A DNA stretch of 64,000 bases from Chloroflexota bacterium (GTDB lineage Bacteria; Chloroflexota; Anaerolineae; Promineifilales; Promineifilaceae), in contig JAGOMA010000011.1 of NCBI GenBank assembly GCA_017993775.1, positions 1 through 64,000 on the forward strand, given 5' to 3'. The notes under the pieces are model-generated. The model saw only the letters and a list, made by a program, of their open reading frames with translations. It was not told the DNA's origin and ran no database searches. The position numbers and the translations under genes were made by a program. Below, piece after piece: positions 7,958-16,819 of the stretch (position 1 is the first letter of the stretch; the number at the start of each line of letters is the position of its first letter).

Positions 7958-9740
7958 GCTCTATCAGAGCCATCCATTCGTCGTTTAGGCCGCTGTCTGT
8001 GACACCGTAGTAGATGTGAATGGCCTCCTCGTCGCGGAGCGCCAAATCATACCAGACTTTATCCCCTTGTTTGCGAATATCTACAACCGCGATATTGCCC
8101 TGCCATTTGAGCTTGTCGGTGTGCGGCAGGCCGGCTTCGGATTGGGCAATGGCGTAATGCCATAATTTTCGCGCCGAAGATTTGGTGACGTTTTGGATGA
8201 GGTTGTCGTTACGCAAATCGCGGACGGTGTGGTAGATGACGCCTTTGCGTTTTTCGCTGTTGACGATTTCCACGCCGGTGCGTGGCGGGTCCATGCGCGG
8301 CTTGGTTTCGGCCTTTCGTGGGGTGGGGGGCGTTTTTTCGGGACGAAGAACGGCCGTGGTTTCAATTTCCGGCAGCAAAACCGGCAGTGTACTGGTGACC
8401 GGCATCTCGATAACGCCTTGCTCTAAGCCCCGGGCAACCAGGCGCACAATTTCGTCGCGCACGGCCAGGCTGGATTCTGCCTCGTCACGCACATAAAACT
8501 GGTTGTCGTCGATGGCGTATGGTTGTTCTCGGCCGGGCTGAATGGTAATGCGCATGATCTGTTTTTTTTGCGATGGCAGGGTATCGACATGCAAGTCGGG
8601 TTCGGGGGTGATGCGGTTGGAAACGGCCGTATACAGCAAATCAATGGTCTTATCCACTTCTCGCACACCCAGCGGCTCTTCCTTCGGGTTAGCCGATACG
8701 CCGACATAAATCGTGCCGCCATTGGTGTTCGACATGGCGCAAATGTCTTGCAAAAGCCGGTCCAGATAGCCGCCCCTTTTGGCGATGGTTGGGTAAAAAG
8801 TCTGCACAATCGATTCGCCTTCTTCCCGCGCCAGTTGGACAAAATCGATGGGGTTGGAGGGGCCGCGATACGGCCGTGTCAGCGACAAATCGTTCCCCTT
8901 AATCACCTGTTCAATGGCTTCGAAACTTAACTCATCCAACAAAATTTCCGTTGTCCGATCCCCAACGCCCAGCACTTTGGCTTGTGGCGATTCGCGCACC
9001 AGGCGGTGCGCATCCGATCCTTGGATGCAGCGCATAGGGCGGGGATATTCCGGCTTGGAGCCATCAAAAAAGCGGCGTGTTGTGTAGTGACCCCGCTTTT
9101 CCAGATCGGTCACTTCCAGAGCATGCAAATTGGCATCTTGTGTGTAGGCGATGCGCGTCTGGCCGCCGAAGTCTAGCCCGCGCATCACTACGCCATTGTT
9201 GGAATTGGCGTGGGCGGCAATGACCAGTCCGCCTGCCTGATTGATGACCTGGTAGGCGCGTAAAACGTCGCTTGTAGATCCCACGGTCGAACTGCCTTCA
9301 TCCAGTTTGTCGGCTGGGACATTGAGCGTGAGCAGAAGATGCTCTAAGAAATTTACCGGTGTTTCGGAGGGGAATATGCCTAGAATATGGAAGCCAAAGG
9401 TAGCGGTAAATTCAAAGCCAGGCAAGACCAGGATTTTGCTTAGAAGGCGGCGATATTCTTCCAGCCGCCGTTTCTCGTCGATGTGCATCCGATCTAATTC
9501 TTCGAGCCACAACAACTGCTCGATTTCTTTTTTCATGGTTGCAAAGCCGGCAACGGTATTGTGGTCTGTAAACGCAATGATGTGCAGGCCGCGAATTTCA
9601 GCCTGGCGCAGAATGTCCAGGTAGGTTACGCCGGGTTGTTGGAAGTCGTTCGAAGCGGGGGTGTGCAGGTGCAAATCCATGCGCCGCCACTGACGCGACA
9701 TTTTTTTAGCCGGTGGTTTTTTTCGGTTTGATCTAGCCAC
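7950..9740 (-). CDS. PHP-domain protein with AlbA_2/Schlafen-like domain
   Basis: 596 residues from a GTG with AAAGGAAC just upstream. The PHP metallo-phosphoesterase domain fills roughly residues 20-290: MDLHLHTPASND near 21-32, FTDHNTVAGF near 57, AAHANS near 180 and QGSDAHR near 243 supply the usual His/Asp metal ligands. Residues about 310-420 resemble the AlbA_2 DNA-binding domain of Schlafen-like proteins (EGESIVQTFYPTIAKRGG, NTNGGTIYVGV). After a Pro-rich linker, about 100 C-terminal residues form a separate unrecognized domain. It follows the receiver gene with a 1-nt stop/start overlap (TAGTG), so the two are translationally coupled. It is probably a nucleic-acid-linked phosphoesterase; the substrate is unknown. 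Confidence 0.8.
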   Translation of the reverse strand: MARSNRKKPPAKKMSRQWRRMDLHLHTPASNDFQQPGVTYLDILRQAEIRGLHIIAFTDHNTVAGFATMKKEIEQLLWLEELDRMHIDEKRRLEEYRRLLSKILVLPGFEFTATFGFHILGIFPSETPVNFLEHLLLTLNVPADKLDEGSSTVGSTSDVLRAYQVINQAGGLVIAAHANSNNGVVMRGLDFGGQTRIAYTQDANLHALEVTDLEKRGHYTTRRFFDGSKPEYPRPMRCIQGSDAHRLVRESPQAKVLGVGDRTTEILLDELSFEAIEQVIKGNDLSLTRPYRGPSNPIDFVQLAREEGESIVQTFYPTIAKRGGYLDRLLQDICAMSNTNGGTIYVGVSANPKEEPLGVREVDKTIDLLYTAVSNRITPEPDLHVDTLPSQKKQIMRITIQPGREQPYAIDDNQFYVRDEAESSLAVRDEIVRLVARGLEQGVIEMPVTSTLPVLLPEIETTAVLRPEKTPPTPRKAETKPRMDPPRTGVEIVNSEKRKGVIYHTVRDLRNDNLIQNVTKSSARKLWHYAIAQSEAGLPHTDKLKWQGNIAVVDIRKQGDKVWYDLALRDEEAIHIYYGVTDSGLNDEWMALIEHS

Positions 9741-10114
9741 TATGTTCCTTTTTTAGATAGAAGGATTTGGAGCTTTTTGCTCAGTTCATTTGGGGAGTAG
9801 GGTTTGAGAAAGAAGGCGTTGGCTCCGCCAGCCAGAGCCTCTTTTTCCAGGCGATGATCGCCGGAAACCATGATGGTAATGGCATTGCTGTCGACGGCCG
9901 TTTGCCCAGCTCGAATATCGTTCAACAGATTGAGGCCACTCATGCCTTGGGCAAGGTAGCAATCGATAATAAAAGCATCCGCTCCTGAGGCGGCGGCCGT
10001 AGTTGCTTCCTGGATATTTTTACACGCCAAAACAGTATAGCCGTCTAATTCGAACAGCATTTTCAATAAACTGACATTGGTGGCATCATCGTCAACGATG
10101 ATTAAGGTATTCAT
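9740..10114 (-). CDS. Single-domain response regulator (CheY-like receiver)
   Basis: A 124-residue receiver with no output domain. The acidic triad DDD is at residues 8-10, the phospho-acceptor aspartate is D51 (FIIDCY), the switch Ser is in MVSGD near 84, and the conserved lysine is K104 (FFLKPY), so it looks phosphorylatable. The gene ends with a 1-nt overlap with the PHP/AlbA gene, suggesting that phosphorylation controls that protein or a shared partner. No kinase is adjacent. Function beyond signalling cannot be assigned. Confidence 0.9.
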   Translation of the reverse strand: MNTLIIVDDDATNVSLLKMLFELDGYTVLACKNIQEATTAAASGADAFIIDCYLAQGMSGLNLLNDIRAGQTAVDSNAITIMVSGDHRLEKEALAGGANAFFLKPYSPNELSKKLQILLSKKGT

Positions 10115-10250
10115 GGCGAGGTTCTGTTAAAAGGTAGAATAAAATTGCCGGAAATAGTTTGGAACGGTGTTTTTCATGCGTCTGGGTGACTGGCTTGTTC
10201 TGGCGAAGAAACATGGCCGTTCTACCTGTTAAATTAGCTGATGGTCGCTC

Positions 10251-10469
10251 TTATTTGCCGTCACCAAGAGCAGCGATACCCCGTATTAACCCAATCGCGT
10301 TGATGCCAATTCGCAGGGCATCGGCAGTGCTAATTTCGGGTGGGCCGCCGACGTTTTCTTCGGACGTGCGGGCCATCAAATAAGCTGTGCCCAGGCCGAT
10401 CAATGCACCGGCAACTGTGCCGATGACAAGTAATTTTACTTTCCAGTTTTGGTTTCCTTCAGATTGCAT
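10251..10469 (-). CDS. Small single-span membrane protein
   Basis: 72 residues, preceded by CGGAG. A hydrophobic segment (KLLVIGTVAGALIGLGTAYLM) near residues 11-31 is followed by a mostly polar tail. The glycine-rich span is like those of YtxH-type envelope proteins, but I do not recognize the family. It lies 6 bp downstream of another small membrane-protein gene on the same strand, so the two are probably an operon. Confidence 0.65.
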   Translation of the reverse strand: MQSEGNQNWKVKLLVIGTVAGALIGLGTAYLMARTSEENVGGPPEISTADALRIGINAIGLIRGIAALGDGK

Positions 10470-10475
10470 GATGGT

Positions 10476-10997
10476 TTAGCTCCGTTTTAGGTAACTTTTT
10501 ATTTGCTTAAGAAAGGCATGTAGGTAAGCCACAAAGGCATTGGCCTGGATGATGGGACGGGTGATTTTGGGAGATAGTTCCCCGGTTTTTGATTGTGCTC
10601 GCTGAACCAGATTATCCATTTGCCAGAATAATTGTTGAATTCGGCCGCCGTCATCCATCCGGGGTTTGCCTTGTTTCTGTCGGTTGCGGCTGACGGCGTA
10701 TATGCCGGCGAGGGAAAGGGGGCCAAGTGCGCACAAGAGCATCATGGGGATGCTGAACAGGATAATGGTGATGTCGGCAAGGCCAGAGGCAAATTCGGCT
10801 GCGCCAGTTAGCCCGGGGGCGAAGATGCCAATCAGGAATAAGATAATTACCAGGAGGGCAACGGCCGTAATCAGCCCTAAAGGTAAAAATACATAGAGCC
10901 GGTTGAAGCGGTGCAGGGCTGCCTGACGCTCTTTTTGCGCCTGACTGGGCTGGAAGGGGACTGAGTAATTAACGGAATTGGGTTCTGACTGTGTCAT
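10476..10997 (-). CDS. Two-span membrane protein of unknown function
   Basis: 173 residues. Two long hydrophobic segments lie near residues 34-58 and 70-102, separated by a short loop, with a basic, Gln-rich cytoplasmic N-terminus and a polar C-terminal half that could form helices (QQLFWQMDNLVQRAQSKTGE). No recognized family. It is the first gene of a likely two-gene unit with the 72-residue membrane protein. The start has no clear Shine-Dalgarno sequence. Confidence 0.65.
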   Translation of the reverse strand: MTQSEPNSVNYSVPFQPSQAQKERQAALHRFNRLYVFLPLGLITAVALLVIILFLIGIFAPGLTGAAEFASGLADITIILFSIPMMLLCALGPLSLAGIYAVSRNRQKQGKPRMDDGGRIQQLFWQMDNLVQRAQSKTGELSPKITRPIIQANAFVAYLHAFLKQIKSYLKRS

Positions 10998-11103
10998 AGG
11001 GCATCATCATTTATTATGATGGATTGTATCACAATTCAAGAGCTTGCTGCATTATTTTCGCAGGTGTTTTCAGAGAGGGCGGCGCGGTGGTGGGAGACGG
11101 CCG

Positions 11104-11535
11104 TTATTTCACCGTGTAGCTGTGTGATAACTGGGCGACGCCGCGAATGGTGGCTGCCACTGAGCAGTATTTTTCTTCAGAAAGGGTGATCGCACGGGCG
11201 ACTTTTTCCGGATCAAGGTTTTCGCCCTCCACGATGTAGTGCAAATGGATGTCGGTGAATTGGTAGGGCGGTTCGGCCGCCTGGTTGCCTTGCACGTCGA
11301 TATAGAGGTTGGTTAGCTTTTGACGCTGGCGGTTTAAAATCATCACGACATCGTGGCCTGAACAAGAAGCAAGGCTCAGAAGCAGCAAGTCGGAGGGTTT
11401 GATGGCTTTCCATTCCTGCCAGGAGTCGTCTTCGTTGTCTGGCCAGGAACCGGTGACAACAACGTGGCCAAACGAGTCTCGGCCGACAAACATCTGACTT
11501 CCTTCACCGGTCCATTTTAGGGCAATGTTACTCAT
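11104..11535 (-). CDS. OsmC/Ohr-family peroxiredoxin-like protein
   Basis: 143 residues, preceded by AAAGGAA. It has the OsmC fold pattern with both redox cysteines: C58 in LASCSGHD and C124 in [10 protein letters not shown]. The family reduces organic hydroperoxides with a dithiol cofactor. The N-terminus ([14 protein letters not shown]) and the separation of about 66 residues between the cysteines match the YhfA/OsmC subgroup. It is an orphan gene in this context, with its own upstream spacer. Confidence 0.9.
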   Translation of the reverse strand: MSNIALKWTGEGSQMFVGRDSFGHVVVTGSWPDNEDDSWQEWKAIKPSDLLLLSLASCSGHDVVMILNRQRQKLTNLYIDVQGNQAAEPPYQFTDIHLHYIVEGENLDPEKVARAITLSEEKYCSVAATIRGVAQLSHSYTVK

Positions 11536-11550
11536 TTAGAATTCCTTTGG

Positions 11551-11889
11551 TTACTGGCAGAATGGTGGCGTACTGGATAGGGAGAAACCGGTTTGAGGGT
11601 CAGTGCATTGGCAATAGGTGCTGTTTTCTCCGGTCCCGGCCCACATCCAGTAGGTTACGGTTGTTTTGTAACAAGGAGAGCGCAGGCCGGACGGCCGTTG
11701 CCATTCCACGCCCACCCCTTCATTTTCATCTGCCTCAAGCAGAAACACGCGGATGTGGCTGGTTTCAGTGGCCCCAACCTGCAATTGTTGGTTCATCGTA
11801 AGGGAAAAGGCCATGCACGGGAAAAACATCACAGCCAACCAAAGCAGAAAAAAGGCTAAATAAAGGAAACGGCGCAGCCAGCGTCTCAT
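11551..11889 (-). CDS. Small secreted or membrane-anchored Cys-containing protein
   Basis: I place the start at the ATG at 11889 (112 residues), which gives a basic MRRWLRRF followed by one hydrophobic segment; the longer frame to 11967 would run through a terminator hairpin. The rest is extracytoplasmic in character, with four cysteines near the C-terminus (SPCYK, YCQCT, PFCQ) that could form disulfides, and ends FCQ. No family recognized. The ribosome binding site is weak. Confidence 0.55.
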   Translation of the reverse strand: MRRWLRRFLYLAFFLLWLAVMFFPCMAFSLTMNQQLQVGATETSHIRVFLLEADENEGVGVEWQRPSGLRSPCYKTTVTYWMWAGTGENSTYCQCTDPQTGFSLSSTPPFCQ

Positions 11890-11921
11890 CGATTGTTTGT
11901 GCAGGTGTGAATTTAGCCTGG

Positions 11922-11957
11922 CGAAGGGCCGGTTAGGTTGCCCCAACCGGCCCTTCG
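11922..11957 (-). terminator. 13-bp hairpin after glgP
   Basis: The perfect arms CGAAGGGCCGGTT and AACCGGCCCTTCG enclose a 10-nt loop, 15 bp past the glgP stop. There is no strong T-run, so it may be a weak terminator or a 3'-end stabilizer. Confidence 0.6.
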
Positions 11958-11972
11958 TCCAGATCAAAGCTT

Positions 11973-14102
11973 TTAATCTTCTATATTCATGGCCGGCAGA
12001 TAAAGTTCGGTCGTGTACTCTTTGACCATGCGTCGGGTGCCAAAATTAGGCGCGCAGGAGCGAATCGATTCACGCATCATTTCTGCCCAGCCTCGCGGCA
12101 CGTTATCGCGGTCGCGTTTGTAGAACAGAGGAACGACTTCTTCTTCGAGGATTTGGTAAAGGGAACGGCCGTCTTCCTCATCCTGCTGGTATTGGTCGCT
12201 GTAATCTTTCGCCTGACCAATCGCCCAGCCATTCGCGCCGTTATACCCTTCAACCCACCAGCCATCCATGATGCTGCAATTCAGCACGCCATTTACGGCC
12301 GCTTTCATACCGCTCGTCCCGCTGGCTTCGCGCGGCCGGCGCGGCGTATTCAACCACACGTCAACCCCCTGGGTTAAATAACGCGCCACATGCATGTCGT
12401 AGTCTTCCACAAAAGCAACGCGCCCACCCAAATTGTTATTCCGTGATAAATTGTAGATTTGCTGAATCAAACTCTTGCCAGGATCATCCGCCGGATGGGC
12501 CTTGCCGGCAAAAATGATTTGCAACGGCCGATGTTCATCCAGCACCATCGTGCGCAAACGCTCCATATCGCGGAAAAGCAGATCGGCTCGTTTATACGTC
12601 GCGAACCGTCGCGCAAACCCAATGGTCAGCGCATCCGGATCCAACAACATCCCGCCAGTAAGAATCTGCGAAGGATCGCTGATGCCTTCTATCCAACGCC
12701 GCCGGGCACGTTCCCGTAAAAAGCTGATAAGTTTGCGCTTTAAATCCAGGTGAGCATCCCATAATTCAGAATCTGGAATCTCATTCAGGCGTTCCCAGAC
12801 TTTGGGGTTGTCTTCTTCCGCTACCCATTCCGGCCCGACATATTTGCTGTAAAGCGCGTGCAACTCGCTGCTGATCCAAGTCGAAATATGGACCCCGTTT
12901 GTAATCGCTGTGATGGGCACTTCTTCCACCGATTTCTGCGGCCAAACTCGCTGCCACATTTTGCGCGACACCTCGCCATGGAGTTGGCTCACGCCATTCG
13001 CCTGACCGGCCAGGTGTAAAGCCATCACAGTCATATTAAACGCAGTCCCCCACGCCTCCTGATTTTTGCCGAGACCCAAAAATTCTTCGCGGCTCAAACC
13101 GATTTCATCCCAGAAGCCGTTGAAGTAGTGCTCTACAACCTGGAAAGTGAAGGCGTCATGCCCGGCCGGCACAGGCGTGTGGGTCGTAAAGATAGAGTGC
13201 TGCCGCACAATGGCCGAAGCCTCCGCAAAGGTCATGCCCCCGGCCACTTTCTCACGAATCAACTCTAACAACAAGAAAGCAGAGTGGCCTTCGTTCATGT
13301 GCCATACGGTCGGGTTGATGTTTAAAGCGCGCAGCATACGTACGCCGCCAATGCCGAGTAAAATCTCCTGGCGAATGCGCGTCTCGCTGTCGCCAGAATA
13401 CAGGCGAGCCGACAATTCCCGGTCCCAAGGATCGTTTTCATCGACGTCTGTATCTAACAAATAAAGCGAAATGCGTCCAACCTGGATATGCCAGACTCGC
13501 GCATACACGTTCCGGTCGCCGACGTGAACGTTGATCATAAGCTCTTCGTTTTCGGAAACATACACCGGCGCGATGGGGGCTTTGTTGATGTCTAGTTGTT
13601 GGTAGACGGCTTCTTGCCAGCCGTGCCCAGGAATGCGCTGCCGAAAATAGCCTTGCGGGTATAAAAAGCCTACGCCGACAAATGGCAGGCCCAGGTCGCT
13701 GGCCTCTTTGGCGTGGTCGCCAGACAAAATGCCCAGGCCACCAGAATAGATGGGCACCGAGCTGTGCAGCCCAAATTCAAAGGAAAAATAAGCAATGGTT
13801 TTGTTGGTTATGTTGGGGAATTGTGTGCGGAACCAGGTGTGGTTGCTGCGGATTTTCTGATCGTACAGGATCAGGACTTTGTTGTAATACCGTAAAAAGG
13901 CGACGTCTTCAGCGGCTAATTGCAATTGTTCTGCCGTCATTTCTTGCAGCATTTGGACGGGATTGTGTTGGGTTCGCCGCCACATGGTTAAATCTAGCCG
14001 TTTGAATAAGTTACGCGCTTCAGGCGTCCAACTCCACCAGAGGTTATAGGCAAGTTCTGGCAATCGGCCGATTTTTTCAGGGATTTTGTTTTCAAAGCTC
14101 AT
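11973..14102 (-). CDS. glgP: Alpha-glucan (glycogen) phosphorylase, GT35
   Basis: About 709 residues from the ATG at 14102, with GAGG 12 nt upstream; an upstream ATG at 14144 lacks a ribosome binding site. The DUF3417 domain typical of the shorter bacterial/archaeal phosphorylases opens the protein (GRLPELAYNLWWSWTPEARN). The PLP-binding lysine lies in EASGTSGMKAAVNG (K600). The enzyme releases glucose-1-phosphate from storage or malto-oligosaccharide chains. A promoter with an adjoining inverted repeat lies upstream, so the gene may be regulated by a sugar-responsive repressor. Downstream of the ATP-grasp and glycosyltransferase genes, but separated from them by 170 bp. Confidence 0.95.
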   Translation of the reverse strand: MSFENKIPEKIGRLPELAYNLWWSWTPEARNLFKRLDLTMWRRTQHNPVQMLQEMTAEQLQLAAEDVAFLRYYNKVLILYDQKIRSNHTWFRTQFPNITNKTIAYFSFEFGLHSSVPIYSGGLGILSGDHAKEASDLGLPFVGVGFLYPQGYFRQRIPGHGWQEAVYQQLDINKAPIAPVYVSENEELMINVHVGDRNVYARVWHIQVGRISLYLLDTDVDENDPWDRELSARLYSGDSETRIRQEILLGIGGVRMLRALNINPTVWHMNEGHSAFLLLELIREKVAGGMTFAEASAIVRQHSIFTTHTPVPAGHDAFTFQVVEHYFNGFWDEIGLSREEFLGLGKNQEAWGTAFNMTVMALHLAGQANGVSQLHGEVSRKMWQRVWPQKSVEEVPITAITNGVHISTWISSELHALYSKYVGPEWVAEEDNPKVWERLNEIPDSELWDAHLDLKRKLISFLRERARRRWIEGISDPSQILTGGMLLDPDALTIGFARRFATYKRADLLFRDMERLRTMVLDEHRPLQIIFAGKAHPADDPGKSLIQQIYNLSRNNNLGGRVAFVEDYDMHVARYLTQGVDVWLNTPRRPREASGTSGMKAAVNGVLNCSIMDGWWVEGYNGANGWAIGQAKDYSDQYQQDEEDGRSLYQILEEEVVPLFYKRDRDNVPRGWAEMMRESIRSCAPNFGTRRMVKEYTTELYLPAMNIED

Positions 14103-14178
14103 AATTTGGGAATCCTCGCTTGTAAAAAGGTGTTTGTGGCCCATTGGGTTTTTGTTTGGGTCGTTGACAAACGACGAT

Positions 14179-14198
14179 ATGGTTGATTAGTCAACCAT
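14179..14198 (-). promoter_or_regulatory. Candidate operator upstream of glgP
   Basis: The perfect inverted repeat ATGGTTGA-TTAG-TCAACCAT (8-bp arms, 4-nt spacer) begins about 10 bp downstream of the predicted -10 box. Its position and symmetry fit a dimeric repressor that blocks glgP transcription. Confidence 0.55.
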
Positions 14199-14208
14199 AC
14201 GCTCTGAG

Positions 14209-14238
14209 ATTATACCATGTTCACTTTGGCAGCGGCAA
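14209..14238 (-). promoter_or_regulatory. glgP promoter
   Basis: Reading leftward, TTGCCG (14238-14233) and a perfect TATAAT (14214-14209) are 18 bp apart. The predicted start of transcription is near 14202, about 100 nt before the ATG. Confidence 0.55.
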
Positions 14239-14272
14239 TTGGCACAAATAAATAAGAGGGAACGCACGTAGT

Positions 14273-15193
14273 TTAGAAGTCCCGTAAAGTTTTTTGGAGG
14301 GGTGGTTGATGGGCGCGTTCGATGGCGAGTTTGACGGTGCTGGCGATGCACCAGTCGAATTGTTCATTGGTCATTAGTTGGTGGTCGATGACGGGAGTGG
14401 GATTGGTGCTGTTAATGACGTAGGGCTGGTTGTCTTTGATGACAAACTCGACCATGTTGATGTCGTATTTGTAGGCGCGGGTAAGGGTGCGGGCGTCTAG
14501 GGCGAGTTGGGCCAGCAGGGATGGGTTGTCGTAGGTGACTTGTGGCAGGTAACGGCCGTTTTCCTGATCATATTGCAGCGTCAGCACCGCTTCCTGGCCG
14601 ATCACCAAACAATGAATGTGTATATCCGATTCGATGATCTGCTGCAAAATCATGGTATGGGTTCCGCTTTCATCGTACCGTTGGATCAGCTCATCCACAT
14701 CCAAGACACGGTAAACAACGTGGCGTCCACCGCTGTTGATATCTTTAAAAATAGCCGGCACGCCTACATAATTGGCTATGCCTTCCCAGTCCATTGGGTA
14801 AACCAGATTGCGGAAAGAGTCTGGCCCGACTTCTTTGAGGCGAATGTATTTGTTGGGCAAGGCGACAGTTCTTGGGGTGGTCATGCCCAGCTGGTTAACC
14901 AGGGCAATGCCATAAAATTTACTGTCGGCTGACCAGACAAATGGGTTGTTGATGATGTAGCAGTTTTGCAGGGCGGCATATTTAAGGTAGACGCGGTAAT
15001 AAGGGGTTTCGTTGGAGATGCGGTCGATAATGACGTCGTATGGACAATCTTCGTCCATAAATGTGCCGCCAATCTGAACCAGTTCAGCCACAACACCCTG
15101 ATCGGTTTTGTTTACGGCCTCTAAAAAGGCGTCTGGCCACTCTTCTTCACGGCCAATTAAAATGCCTACCCGTTTTGGCTCTTTTGAGGTCAT
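14273..15193 (-). CDS. ATP-grasp family protein (RimK-like)
   Basis: 306 residues. An N-terminal pre-ATP-grasp region is followed by an ATP-grasp core with PAIFKDINSGGRHVVYRV (substrate/ATP loop near residues 165-180), EFVIKDNQPYVINSTNPTP near 255-272 for metal and ATP, and a helical end. The NxTNPTP loop resembles the NxNPGxP metal site of RimK/glutathione-synthase-like ligases that join a carboxylate to an amine. Substrates are unknown. It lies 84 bp downstream of the QTMAN-like glycosyltransferase on the same strand. Confidence 0.75.
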   Translation of the reverse strand: MTSKEPKRVGILIGREEEWPDAFLEAVNKTDQGVVAELVQIGGTFMDEDCPYDVIIDRISNETPYYRVYLKYAALQNCYIINNPFVWSADSKFYGIALVNQLGMTTPRTVALPNKYIRLKEVGPDSFRNLVYPMDWEGIANYVGVPAIFKDINSGGRHVVYRVLDVDELIQRYDESGTHTMILQQIIESDIHIHCLVIGQEAVLTLQYDQENGRYLPQVTYDNPSLLAQLALDARTLTRAYKYDINMVEFVIKDNQPYVINSTNPTPVIDHQLMTNEQFDWCIASTVKLAIERAHQPPLQKTLRDF

Positions 15194-15277
15194 TTATTTC
15201 TACCATCCCAGTTTGAAATATGATTGAACGAATCAGATGGGGAAACTATACATCAATTGGCGCATGATGCCGAAAAT

Positions 15278-16423
15278 TCAGGCGCTGAATTGGCTGAAGG
15301 TCTGATCGTAACGGGGCGCGAGTTGGCGCCAATCGTAGGGGGTAACGGCCGTTGCCAGTTCAGCCGCCCACTGGTGAATTTGAGGTAGGTCGGATAGCGC
15401 ATGGCGTAATCGTTCCACCAAATTAGCCTGATTTTCGTATAGGCAGTGTGAGTGAAATGGTTCTGGAAGCAGCTCTGGGTAGCTGAGCCGGTTCGGCAGC
15501 AGGGGAAAAGTGTGGCAGGCGATGGCTTCTAAAATGCTGATGCCCAAAAATTCGTGGTAGGCGGTGGATATGGTCAGGTCGGCCGCCCAGAGCAGGGCGC
15601 GGTAGGTTTCTCTCGGAGCGTGGCCGACGTGAATGACCCGGTCGCCTAAATATGCAATGGCTGTCTGAAAAACAGACGGCCGTCTGCCAAACTGTTCACC
15701 GCACAAAGCCACCGAAAATGGAAAGCCCTCATCGGCCAGGGTAATGAGCGCCTGAAAAAAATCTTCGGGATTTTTGTCGTATTCCCACCGCTGGTTCCAG
15801 AGGATTAACGGCCGTTTCTCGTTGGCTGCTGCGAAGAATGGGGTGGACGGCCGTTGCAAATCTTCCAGATCGATACCCACCGGCAGCACCTGGCTTTTGG
15901 CGCGCAGCGCGGCAATCGTGGGTAGTTCTTGGTATTCGGGAAAATGTTTTAGAAAACCGGGCAGCGCGGCGAACCAACTTTCCAGGTGATACTGTGAATT
16001 AAACATGACAAAATCGGCGGCCAGCATCGAGGCAAAATTGATAAAGACATAATGCAGATCGCGCTCGCCATGCTGCCGGCGCATCGGGCCGGTACGGCCG
16101 TCTTGCGGCAGAGGATACGTGAGTTGATTTTCGTGCATGTAAAGGCCAACAGGGGTGTAGGCTGTGAACGGCCGTGTCAGCGCCAAAAACGTCGTCACAT
16201 CCAACATGTCCGTCGCCACAACCAACTCCGGCTTAACCGCCGATTGCCGAAACTGCCCCGCCAGCGTAACCGCGCCGCCATGCATCCGCCACTTCCAATA
16301 GCGTGCCGGTAATGAAAACAGGGTAACATCATGACGGCTTCCACCCATCAACCCTTCTGCCCAGGCCTTGTGGCTGCCGCCATGATAGGGTGATATCAGA
16401 CCAATTTTCAGTCGAGTAGACAA
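15278..16423 (-). CDS. DUF3524 glycosyltransferase, tRNA-queuosine mannosyltransferase-like
   Basis: 381 residues from a TTG preceded by GATGAGGT. The N-terminus SPYHGGSHKAWAEGL and LPARYWKWRMHGG are hallmarks of the DUF3524 family, whose vertebrate member (QTMAN/GTDC1) mannosylates queuosine in tRNA-Asp. The C-terminal half has the GT-B glycosyltransferase group-1 pattern with HxFxG-type ending (HEFLGISILEAIACH near residues 290-305). Bacterial members are uncharacterized to my knowledge, so the tRNA role is by family only. Four ACGGCCGT copies lie in the first half of the gene and more downstream. Confidence 0.75.
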   Translation of the reverse strand: MSTRLKIGLISPYHGGSHKAWAEGLMGGSRHDVTLFSLPARYWKWRMHGGAVTLAGQFRQSAVKPELVVATDMLDVTTFLALTRPFTAYTPVGLYMHENQLTYPLPQDGRTGPMRRQHGERDLHYVFINFASMLAADFVMFNSQYHLESWFAALPGFLKHFPEYQELPTIAALRAKSQVLPVGIDLEDLQRPSTPFFAAANEKRPLILWNQRWEYDKNPEDFFQALITLADEGFPFSVALCGEQFGRRPSVFQTAIAYLGDRVIHVGHAPRETYRALLWAADLTISTAYHEFLGISILEAIACHTFPLLPNRLSYPELLPEPFHSHCLYENQANLVERLRHALSDLPQIHQWAAELATAVTPYDWRQLAPRYDQTFSQFSA

Positions 16424-16479
16424 ACCAGATACCTCATCGAACGAACGCCGCCAACATACCGTTGTTCAGGCAAAAGTTT

Positions 16480-16508
16480 TTGACAATCACCAGTCCAAAA
16501 GATACACT
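16480..16508 (+). promoter_or_regulatory. Promoter of the iscX-nuo run
   Basis: A consensus TTGACA (16480-16485) and TACACT (16503-16508) with exactly 17 bp between them, about 75 bp before the IscX-like start, in the divergent gap with the glycosyltransferase gene. Confidence 0.65.
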
Positions 16509-16582
16509 AATTGTGAAAATTCTCATAAATAAGTTCTCGCCCCATTTATGACAATGGTTTATACTTGGCAGACCTGATTCCC

Positions 16583-16819
16583 ATGGGAGTGAGACTGTTG
16601 ACGGGTAATGATCCAGAGCTTTTTTGGGATGCAACATACGCCATCGCGGTGGCTTTAATGGATACTTACCCAAATATCTCCCCTGAAAATGTGGGCCTCA
16701 ATGAAATGGCAGAGATGATCCAGACCTTACCAGGCTTTGCGGATGATCCTGCTTTGGCCACCGAAAGAATACTGATCGACATACAAATTGTATGGTTTGA
16801 GGAGGCAGCGAATCTATGA
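16583..16819 (+). CDS. iscX: IscX-like small acidic protein
   Basis: 78 residues from the ATG at 16583 (an in-frame TTG at 16565 adds six residues). It matches the IscX/YfhJ family: [29 protein letters not shown], then [26 protein letters not shown], with the acidic patches that in E. coli IscX contact IscS and iron. In E. coli IscX modulates Fe-S cluster assembly. Here its stop overlaps the nuoB start (ATGA), so it is translationally coupled to a Fe-S subunit of complex I and not to an isc operon. It is slightly longer at the N-terminus than E. coli IscX. Confidence 0.8.
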   Translation: MGVRLLTGNDPELFWDATYAIAVALMDTYPNISPENVGLNEMAEMIQTLPGFADDPALATERILIDIQIVWFEEAANL

